A DNA stretch of 8,110 nucleotides from NCBI GenBank assembly GCA_905480305.1, contig CAJQPV010000269.1:1-8110 (forward strand), read 5' to 3'. This document shows positions 1 through 8,110 of the stretch, piece by piece. This DNA is from an uncultured Gammaproteobacteria bacterium (GTDB lineage: Bacteria; Pseudomonadota; Gammaproteobacteria; UBA9214). The first letter of the stretch is position 1, and each line of letters begins with the position of its first letter. The position numbers and the translations under genes are program-made. The notes below the pieces were generated by a model. The model ran no database searches. It saw only the letters and a program-made list of their open reading frames with translations, and had not been told where the DNA came from.

Positions 1-800
1 GCCAACGAGAAAGTGTGAATCACTTCACCGCCAAACACGAACAGGGATGTCAGCACCAGCAAGGTGGTAATAGACGTCATCAAGGTTCGAGAAAACGTCT
101 GGTTGATCGAGGTATTGATAATTTCAACTGAAGTGCCCTTGCGCATCCTGCGGAAGTTTTCACGGATACGGTCAAATACAACGATCGTATCGTTCAGAGA
201 ATAACCAATCACGGCCAGCAACGCCGCCAGCACCGTCAGATCAAAATCAAACTGGAACAACGCAAAGAACCCGATGATAATCAGCACATCGTGTATCAGT
301 GCGACTACCGCACCCGGTGCGAAGCGCCACTGGAAGCGCACCATGATGTAGATCAGGATACCAATCAGCGCATAGATCATGGCCAGCGCGCCCTGCTCGG
401 TCAGCTCTTCACCGACTTGCGGGCCGACAAATTCTACCCGGCGCATTTCCATTGCAGCATTTTGCGCACGCAACACATCCATGGCATTCTGGCTCAGTTC
501 GACACTGTCCTTGCCTGCCTGGGGCGCAATCCGCACCAGCACATCCCGTGACGAGCCAAAGTGCTGGACCTGGGGGCTACCGAAACCAGCGTTAGCCAGG
601 GCGCTGCGAATACCATCGAGTTCAACGCCTTCCGGATAACCCACCTCAATCAGCGTGCCGCCGGTAAAATCGATACCGAAATTCAGACCCTTGGTGACCA
701 GTGCGCCAAGCGAAACCGCCAGCATTACGGCAGACAGGATCATGGCAAAGCGGCGCTTGCCCATGAAGTCGATTGACAGCTTTCCTTTCAATAGTTGCAT
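1..800 (-). CDS. secF: Protein translocase subunit SecF (partial, C-terminus missing)
   Basis: SecF is an inner-membrane RND-type protein that pairs with SecD and uses the proton motive force to help SecYEG complete protein export. I translated the minus strand from the ATG at 800-798; the start is MQLLKGKLSIDFMGKRR. An AAGGAT Shine-Dalgarno at 814-809 sits 8 bases upstream. A first membrane segment lies at about residues 17-37, followed by the conserved FGIDFTGG motif (residues 41-48), a periplasmic domain to about 130, and several membrane helices after that. The family signature GYSLNDTIVVFDRIRE is at 199-214; its Asp204 aligns with a conserved membrane Asp of the family. About 266 codons are present. 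The E. coli protein is 323 residues, so roughly 50-60 residues lie beyond the window edge. The gene begins 21 bases after secD, as expected for one transcript. Recognition is secure. Confidence 0.97.
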   Translation of the reverse strand, partial: MQLLKGKLSIDFMGKRRFAMILSAVMLAVSLGALVTKGLNFGIDFTGGTLIEVGYPEGVELDGIRSALANAGFGSPQVQHFGSSRDVLVRIAPQAGKDSVELSQNAMDVLRAQNAAMEMRRVEFVGPQVGEELTEQGALAMIYALIGILIYIMVRFQWRFAPGAVVALIHDVLIIIGFFALFQFDFDLTVLAALLAVIGYSLNDTIVVFDRIRENFRRMRKGTSVEIINTSINQTFSRTLMTSITTLLVLTSLFVFGGEVIHTFSL

Positions 801-821
801 GGTTTTTTATCCTTCATACCG

Positions 822-2681
822 TCAGATGGACAAGTGGGAAACACGCTTGTGGCCACCATAAATCAGGTTGATTACTGCACGCGTACCGAGTATGGCAGTG
901 AGCATGGATGTCACGATTCCGATTGAGAGTGTGACAGCAAAACCCTTGATAGCACCGGTGCCATAGCTCAGCAGAACCACGGCGGCGATCAGGGTCGTAA
1001 TATTGGCATCGGCGATGGTCGAAAAGGCCTTTTCATAGCCGGCCTGGATACTCGCCTGGGGACTGTTACCGTTACGCAACTCTTCACGAATACGTTCAAA
1101 GATCAGCACATTGGCGTCAACCGCCATACCCACAGTCAGCACGATACCCGCTATACCTGGCAGTGTCAGGGTGGCCTGCAGCATGGACAGCACCGCGACG
1201 ATCATCACCAGGTTCAGCGCCAGCGCTATGTCTGCCACCATCCCGAAGACCCGGTAATACAACGCCATGAATATCAGCACTGCAATGAAGCCGATGATTA
1301 CCGAGTTAAAACCCTGCTCGATATTGTCCTTGCCAAGACTGGGTCCGACGGTGCGTTCCTCCACGATTTCGATGGGTGCAGCCAGCGCGCCGGAGCGCAG
1401 CAACAGGGCCAGCTCATGGGCCTCTTGCGGACTGTCCAGACCGGTTGTCTGGAAACGGTTACTGAAGACGCCGCGGATAGTCGCAACGCTGATAACTTCC
1501 TCGACGTTTTTAGTGTTCTTTACAGGCACGCCATCAACCAGCGTGGTCTCGGTTTTATTTTCGATAAAGACAACCGCCATCGGCTTGCCGACATTGGCCT
1601 TGGTAAACTTCAGCATGCTGCTGCCACCCTTGGCATCAAGCGACACGTTTACCATCGGTGAACCACTCTGCTGGTCAAGACCGGAACTGGCATTGGTAAT
1701 CTGGTCACCGGTAGCAATCACGGCTTTCTTCAACAGCACCGGTTGACCATCCCGGTCGTAATAGAGTCGTGAACCAGCCGGGACATTGCCGGCAACCGCT
1801 GCCTGCGTATCATGCTCGTAATCAACTGCGCGATATTCCAGCGTGGCGGTAGCGCCCAGAATTTTCTTCGCTTCCGCAGTATCCTGCACACCCGGCAACT
1901 GCACCACGATACGGCCAGCACCCTGCTGGGTGATGACCGGTTCGGCCACACCCAGCTCGTTGACACGATTACGCAGGGTAAGAATATTTTGCTGCAGGGC
2001 GAATTTCTCGATATCGCGAACTTCCTGCTCACTAATCGACACCAGCAAACCGGGGTTCTTTGCGTCATCGATATCTGCTATGAGCAGCTCCGGGTATTCC
2101 TTGGCTACCAGATCGCGCGCGCGTTGCCGGTCTTCCTCATTGCGCAGCATGATGCGCACACCCTGCTCCTCTGCCCGCAGCAGCGCATAGCGAATTTTTT
2201 CATCCCGGAACTGCATGCGCAGTCCAAGGCCGTAGCCTTCTATGGCCTTTTTAACTGTGGACATCATGTCAACTTCCATCAGGAAGTGCACACCACCACG
2301 CAAGTCGAGTCCCAGATACATCGGCAAGGCGTTTGCCGCCTGCAACCAGCCAGGAATAGCAGGTGCCAGATTGAAGGCAACGATAAACCCGCTACCCAGT
2401 TCGGATTTAACGTAGTCAACCGCCTTGAGCTGCGTTTCTGTGGAATTAAAACGTACCAGCAATTTACCCGGCACTGTCTCGACGGACTTCACCGGGATAT
2501 CCGCTGCTTTCAGGGCTGCACTCACCCTGTCAGCGACAGCCTGGTCAACGACGTTGTTACGGCTACCGGATATCTGCAAGGCCGGATCAGCACCGTACAG
2601 ATTTGGCAACGCATAAATCACAGCGACTACCAGGATAAAAATCAGCAGCAGGTATTTCCACGCGGGATACTGGTTCATCAT
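822..2681 (-). CDS. secD: Protein translocase subunit SecD
   Basis: SecD is the larger partner of SecF in the proton-driven complex that assists SecYEG/SecA export and membrane protein insertion. The 619-residue product is close to the 615 of E. coli. One N-terminal membrane helix is at about residues 9-27 (ending YALPNLYG), followed by a large periplasmic region with the LGLDLRGGVHFLMEVD motif (123-138) and ELGVAEPVI (242-250). Five closely spaced C-terminal helices run from about 460 to 608. The fourth-helix motif GMAVDANVLIFERIREE (518-534) carries Asp522, which aligns with the Asp implicated in proton transport in SecD proteins. The start has two consecutive ATGs; the first (2681-2679) is preferred because AAAGGAT at 2698-2692 lies about 11 bases upstream, and the second would be 3 bases farther away. 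It starts 22 bases after yajC. The gene is intact, with no anomaly. Confidence 0.98.
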   Translation of the reverse strand: MMNQYPAWKYLLLIFILVVAVIYALPNLYGADPALQISGSRNNVVDQAVADRVSAALKAADIPVKSVETVPGKLLVRFNSTETQLKAVDYVKSELGSGFIVAFNLAPAIPGWLQAANALPMYLGLDLRGGVHFLMEVDMMSTVKKAIEGYGLGLRMQFRDEKIRYALLRAEEQGVRIMLRNEEDRQRARDLVAKEYPELLIADIDDAKNPGLLVSISEQEVRDIEKFALQQNILTLRNRVNELGVAEPVITQQGAGRIVVQLPGVQDTAEAKKILGATATLEYRAVDYEHDTQAAVAGNVPAGSRLYYDRDGQPVLLKKAVIATGDQITNASSGLDQQSGSPMVNVSLDAKGGSSMLKFTKANVGKPMAVVFIENKTETTLVDGVPVKNTKNVEEVISVATIRGVFSNRFQTTGLDSPQEAHELALLLRSGALAAPIEIVEERTVGPSLGKDNIEQGFNSVIIGFIAVLIFMALYYRVFGMVADIALALNLVMIVAVLSMLQATLTLPGIAGIVLTVGMAVDANVLIFERIREELRNGNSPQASIQAGYEKAFSTIADANITTLIAAVVLLSYGTGAIKGFAVTLSIGIVTSMLTAILGTRAVINLIYGGHKRVSHLSI

Positions 2682-2703
2682 AAGCGTAACGATCCTTTCG
2701 GGC

Positions 2704-3027
2704 TTACAGCCCTTTTATTGTTCCTTTCGGCAGCACACTGCCAACTGCATGGCGCTGTAACTTGACGACCATACCTTCAGCCAGTTCCAGATCGACAAAG
2801 TTATCGCCAACTTTAGTTACCCGGCCCAGCAGACCACCATTGGTAACGATCTCATCGCCCTTGGCCAGCGCCTCGACCATCAGTTTGTGTTCCTTGGCCT
2901 TTTTGGTCTGCGGACGAATCAGCAGGAAATAGAACACCACAAAAATAATAATCAGGGGTAAAAAACTGGTCAGCGGATCACCGCCGGCTGCGTCTGCTGC
3001 GTGTGCATCTGAAATAAAGAAATTCAT
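2704..3027 (-). CDS. yajC: Preprotein translocase subunit YajC
   Basis: YajC is a small single-pass inner-membrane protein that associates with SecD-SecF. The 107-residue product, starting MNFFISDAHAADAA, has one hydrophobic helix at about residues 18-37 followed by the family motif YFLLIRPQTKKAKEH and a cytoplasmic domain with GDEIVTNGGLLGRV. The open frame extends 10 codons farther upstream to 3057. I chose the ATG at 3027-3025 because AGAGGAA (3038-3032) stands about 6 bases before it and because the MNFF... N-terminus is typical of the family. The gap to tgt upstream is 95 bases, the largest in the operon, so an extra promoter or RNA processing site there is possible. The Shine-Dalgarno of secD lies immediately after its TAA stop. 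Identification is secure; the precise molecular role of YajC remains poorly defined in general. Confidence 0.96.
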   Translation of the reverse strand: MNFFISDAHAADAAGGDPLTSFLPLIIIFVVFYFLLIRPQTKKAKEHKLMVEALAKGDEIVTNGGLLGRVTKVGDNFVDLELAEGMVVKLQRHAVGSVLPKGTIKGL

Positions 3028-3122
3028 GCTGTTCCTCTCGCTTGTGTATTCATACAAATTCTGCGGACACAGAGCCCGCTCAGGGCTGCCCGTCGTCGGG
3101 ACGATCCGCTAAAAGCGCCGTA
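3028..3122 (-). other. tgt-yajC intergenic gap with short inverted repeats
   Basis: This 95-base gap holds the yajC Shine-Dalgarno (AGAGGAA, 3038-3032) and several short inverted repeats. They are AGCCC/GGGCT (3073-3077 and 3083-3087, 5-base loop), CCCG/CGGG (3089-3092 and 3097-3100, TCGT loop), CGCT/AGCG (3107-3110 and 3114-3117) and the palindrome-like TGTATTCATACA (3045-3056). None is followed by a T-run in the direction of transcription, so I do not call a terminator. No convincing promoter was seen. Confidence 0.4.
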
Positions 3123-5284
<2,162 letters not shown>

Positions 5285-5398
5285 GGCGCGGGATATTAGC
5301 ACAGGCGTAATCCGGTCTGGTGCTTGCCCGTACGACGGGAACCCTTATACTAAGCAACTTTCCGGCACAGTCGGAAATCAAGTAGCCATTTTAATCTT
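5285..5398. other. Divergent intergenic region between queA and tRNA-Leu
   Basis: About 114 bases separate the minus-strand queA operon from the plus-strand tRNA gene (96 if queA starts at the GTG at 5302). The region must hold promoters for both directions. The plus-strand promoter is visible (see the separate entry). On the minus strand the best -10 candidate is TATAAG (5349-5344), overlapping the plus-strand -10, but no recognisable -35 accompanies it at normal spacing. The AT-rich stretch at 5388-5398 just before the tRNA is suited to RNase E type trimming of a tRNA leader; this is inference. No operator repeat or riboswitch was recognised. Confidence 0.6.
5324..5351 (+). promoter_or_regulatory. 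Predicted sigma70-type promoter for tRNA-Leu (and possibly glgP)
   Basis: TTGCCC at 5324-5329 matches the first three bases of the -35 consensus, and TATACT at 5346-5351 matches five of six bases of the -10 consensus, with a 16-base spacer. The expected transcription start is near 5358, which gives a 5' leader of about 40 bases before the tRNA. The -10 is good and the -35 is only fair. The assignment rests on sequence match and position alone. Confidence 0.45.
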
Positions 5399-5485
<87 letters not shown>

Positions 5486-5546
5486 ATTACAGCCATTGAC
5501 CATAAATTACATGGTGCGGCTTTTCACCAACACACGGGTTTACCAG

Positions 5547-8108
5547 ATGTCAGGCACACGTTTTGCACTAGAAGTACAACCACGCATTCCCAAGCCACTA
5601 AAACGGCTGGAAGACCTGGCAAATGACCTGTTTTACAGCTGGGACCGCCAGGTGCGGCGCCTGTTTACCCGGCTCGACCAGGACCTTTGGGGCAGTTCCG
5701 GACACAACCCCAAGACATTCCTGCGACGCATTTCCCAGCAACGACTGGAAGAAGCAGCCAGTGACCGGGTCTTCATGGAAGATTTTCAACGCGTGCTGTC
5801 TGCCTTTGATACCTACCACCAGCAGTGCAAACATTACCAGATCAGGAAACACTTCCATTGCGAAGATGACCTGGTCGCCTATTTCTGCGCCGAGTTCGGC
5901 TTCCATGAAAGTCTGCCAATTTATTCAGGTGGCCTGGGTATCCTGGCCGGCGACCATTGCAAGGCAGCGAGTGACCTGTGTGTTCCGTTTGTGGCCGTAG
6001 GGATTCTCTATCGCCAGGGTTATTTCAACCAGACTATAGACGAGCACGGCAGCCAGATATCGCATTACTCGCCTTCCGATTTTCACGATCTGCCGGTGAC
6101 GCAGGCGCTCGACAAGAATGGCGTGCCACTACAGATAGAAATCGATTTTCCCGGTCGCAAAGTGTATCTGCATGTGTGGCGTGCACAGGCCGGACATATC
6201 ACCCTGTACCTGCTTGACAGTGACCTGCAAAAAAACCAGGAACATGACCGCATCATCACCCATCAGTTGTACGGCGGTGACAAGAACATGCGCATACAAC
6301 AGGAGATTGTGCTCGGCATCGGTGGTGTACGCGCACTGCGGGCACTGGGTATCCGGCCAACCGTATGGCATATCAATGAAGGGCATTCAGCCTTCCAGAT
6401 TCTGGAACGCTGCCGCGAAGGCACCCTGAAAGGTTTTGACTTTGCCTGCGCACTGGAAGTAATTGCCGCCGGCACCGTATTTACCACGCACACTCCGGTC
6501 GCAGCCGGCCACGATATCTTTGACCATGACCTGATAACCGGTTACTTCCGCAAATATATTAAAGACCTTGGCATCGACATGACGCGGTTTATGGAGCTGG
6601 GCGCCACCCCTGGTAATCCGGACGCCTTCAACCAGACAGCCCTGGCGCTGCGTGGTTCGCGGTTCCATAACGGTGTCAGCCGCATTCACGGTTCGGTCGC
6701 CTCGGAGATGGAACACTACATCTGGCCGGAAGTACCACACCAGGAAAACCCGATCAGCTATGTCACCAACGGTGTGCACATGCAAACCTTCCTGGCGCGC
6801 GAGTGGTCCAACCTCTATGACATGCGCTTTGGCCGTGCCTGGCGTGACGAGCTGCTTAATGAAGAATACTGGGAGTGCATTGACGAAATACCAGAACACC
6901 AATACTGGAGTATGCGCCAGTCGCTGAAAACCGAGCTGTTCGAAAACGTTCTGCATCGCGCACAACGCCAGTACCGGCGCAATGGCTGCAGTGAAGCGCT
7001 GATAGACCGCATGACCCGGTATCTGACACCTGACTCCGACATCCTCACCGTTGGCTTCGCACGTCGCTTTGCAACCTACAAGCGCGCCACCCTGCTGTTT
7101 TCTGATGAAGAGAGACTCAGTCGTATTCTCAAGGACCCGGAACGCCCGGTGTTGCTGATTTTTGCCGGCAAGGCGCACCCGAGCGACATGCCCGGACAGC
7201 AGCTCATCAAGACCATTCACGAGTTCTCGCTGCGACCTGAATTCATCGGGCACATCCTGCTGCTGGAGGGCTATGACCTCGCGATGGGACGCAAGCTGGT
7301 CACCGGCGTCGATGTCTGGTTGAACACACCCGAATATCCGCTGGAGGCAAGCGGCACCTCCGGTCAGAAAGCCGCCATGAACGGCGTCATCAACCTGAGC
7401 GTACTGGATGGCTGGTGGGCCGAAGGCTACAACGGTGCAAATGGCTGGGCAATTACACCACATGATCCGCATTTTGACGCAGACTACCGCAACCATGAAG
7501 AAGCCACCGAGTTGCTGGAGCTGCTGGAAAACAAAGTCACTCCACTTTACTACGATCGCAACAGCCAGGGTTTTTCCGAAGGCTGGGTAGAAATATCCAA
7601 GGCCTCCATGAAATCGGCCATCCCGAATTTCAACGCACAACGCATGGTCAGGGATTACGTTACACACTTCTATGCACCGGCCAGTCGTCAGAACAGCAAA
7701 CTTTGCGCGGATGATTATAAAGGTGCCAAAGAACTCGCGGCCTGGAAGGCTATGGTTAACCGCGCCTGGCCAAACGTAACGCTGCACCGGACGGACAAGT
7801 CGCCGTCTGAAATGATGTCCGGTGACAGCCTCAACATCAAGGTAGCCGTGGAACTGGGTGAATTAACCGCAGAGGATGTGGTACTGGAGTGCATTATCGG
7901 CACAGCAATCGAGGCTGAAAATAATGCTTTTCATGAGCACGAACACGTCAAGCTAAGCCCCAAGGGCAAAGACGGTGACGGCAACAGTATTTTCGGCATT
8001 CACCTGGTACCACCACTCCCCGGACTGCAATTCTACAAACTGCGCCTGTACCCGAGCCATCCCCTGCTGAGCCACCGGTTTGAAACGGGACTTATTCGCT
8101 GGTTATAG
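5547..8108 (+). CDS. glgP: Alpha-glucan (glycogen) phosphorylase, DUF3417-containing type
   Basis: This cytoplasmic PLP enzyme of glycosyltransferase family GT35 releases glucose 1-phosphate from alpha-1,4-glucans using phosphate. The 853-residue product begins MSGTRFALEVQPRIP. Its first ~120 residues resemble the DUF3417 domain of the short bacterial and archaeal alpha-glucan phosphorylases (LANDLFYSWD, GHNPKTFLRRIS). Next come the glycine-rich IYSGGLGILAGDHCKAASD (125-143), VWHINEGHSAF (273-283) and TTHTPVAAGHD (313-323). ARRFATYKR (505-513) has Arg507 and Lys512 at the phosphate-binding spacing of classical phosphorylases. EASGTSGQKAAMNG (600-613) contains the PLP lysine, Lys608. The gene is intact. 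The frame is open upstream into the tRNA (to a GTG at 5448, plus an ATG at 5511); I chose the ATG at 5547 because homologues begin M-(S/T)-GTRF. No candidate start has a clear Shine-Dalgarno. True substrate (glycogen, maltodextrin or other glucan) cannot be told from sequence. Confidence 0.93.
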   Translation: MSGTRFALEVQPRIPKPLKRLEDLANDLFYSWDRQVRRLFTRLDQDLWGSSGHNPKTFLRRISQQRLEEAASDRVFMEDFQRVLSAFDTYHQQCKHYQIRKHFHCEDDLVAYFCAEFGFHESLPIYSGGLGILAGDHCKAASDLCVPFVAVGILYRQGYFNQTIDEHGSQISHYSPSDFHDLPVTQALDKNGVPLQIEIDFPGRKVYLHVWRAQAGHITLYLLDSDLQKNQEHDRIITHQLYGGDKNMRIQQEIVLGIGGVRALRALGIRPTVWHINEGHSAFQILERCREGTLKGFDFACALEVIAAGTVFTTHTPVAAGHDIFDHDLITGYFRKYIKDLGIDMTRFMELGATPGNPDAFNQTALALRGSRFHNGVSRIHGSVASEMEHYIWPEVPHQENPISYVTNGVHMQTFLAREWSNLYDMRFGRAWRDELLNEEYWECIDEIPEHQYWSMRQSLKTELFENVLHRAQRQYRRNGCSEALIDRMTRYLTPDSDILTVGFARRFATYKRATLLFSDEERLSRILKDPERPVLLIFAGKAHPSDMPGQQLIKTIHEFSLRPEFIGHILLLEGYDLAMGRKLVTGVDVWLNTPEYPLEASGTSGQKAAMNGVINLSVLDGWWAEGYNGANGWAITPHDPHFDADYRNHEEATELLELLENKVTPLYYDRNSQGFSEGWVEISKASMKSAIPNFNAQRMVRDYVTHFYAPASRQNSKLCADDYKGAKELAAWKAMVNRAWPNVTLHRTDKSPSEMMSGDSLNIKVAVELGELTAEDVVLECIIGTAIEAENNAFHEHEHVKLSPKGKDGDGNSIFGIHLVPPLPGLQFYKLRLYPSHPLLSHRFETGLIRWL

Positions 8109-8110
8109 CG

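Noticed and set aside
1812..2765. 317-codon open frame on the plus strand, antisense to secD and the end of yajC
   Set aside because: The opposite strand encodes the intact, conserved SecD. The antisense translation has no family resemblance and no ribosome site was noted.
5376..5381. TTGATT on the minus strand as a -35 box for queA
   Set aside because: No -10-like hexamer is present at 16-18 bases; the nearest good one (TATAAG) is 26 bases away.
5494..5533. Possible terminator after the tRNA (ACCAT/ATGGT and GGTG/CACC repeats near a TTTT)
   Set aside because: The stems are only 4-5 pairs, mutually overlapping, AT-containing, and not followed by a proper T-run.
6387..7787. 466-codon open frame on the minus strand, antisense to glgP
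   Set aside because: It lies wholly within the phosphorylase gene. Its translation shows no recognisable domain, and glgP motifs are intact on the other strand. Long antisense frames arise readily from codon bias.

Overview
This is a conventional housekeeping segment of a bacterial chromosome, most likely from a gammaproteobacterium. The evidence is the gene order queA-tgt-yajC-secD-secF, a tRNA-Leu gene directly upstream of queA, and protein sequences that align closely with the Escherichia coli and Pseudomonas families. Base composition looks moderate and even, and no mobile element, CRISPR array or sign of gene transfer is visible. I cannot name the genus from the sequence alone.

The left two thirds (about 1-5284) is one operon on the minus strand, read right to left: queA, tgt, yajC, secD, secF. 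The genes are tightly packed: queA and tgt overlap by 4 bases, yajC-secD and secD-secF are separated by about 20 bases, and the only larger gap is 95 bases between tgt and yajC. secF is cut by the left edge after about 266 codons. QueA and Tgt act in making the queuosine-modified wobble base of GUN-anticodon tRNAs. YajC, SecD and SecF form the accessory complex that works with SecYEG in protein export. The two functions share an operon without an obvious biochemical link, an arrangement long known in E. coli and its relatives.

A divergent intergenic region (5285-5398) separates this operon from the plus-strand genes. It holds a good -10 box for the tRNA-Leu(CAA) gene at 5399-5485, which encodes its own CCA end. 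The -10 box lies in an imperfectly symmetrical stretch that could also serve the queA side. Sixty-one bases after the tRNA begins a complete alpha-glucan (glycogen) phosphorylase gene of the DUF3417-containing type, ending at 8108, two bases before the window edge. No terminator or separate promoter is evident between tRNA and phosphorylase, and the phosphorylase start has no clear Shine-Dalgarno sequence, so the two may be transcribed together.

I looked for a new system and do not see one. The points that merit a second look are small: the tRNA-glgP linkage, the possible bidirectional promoter, and short hairpins in the tgt-yajC gap.
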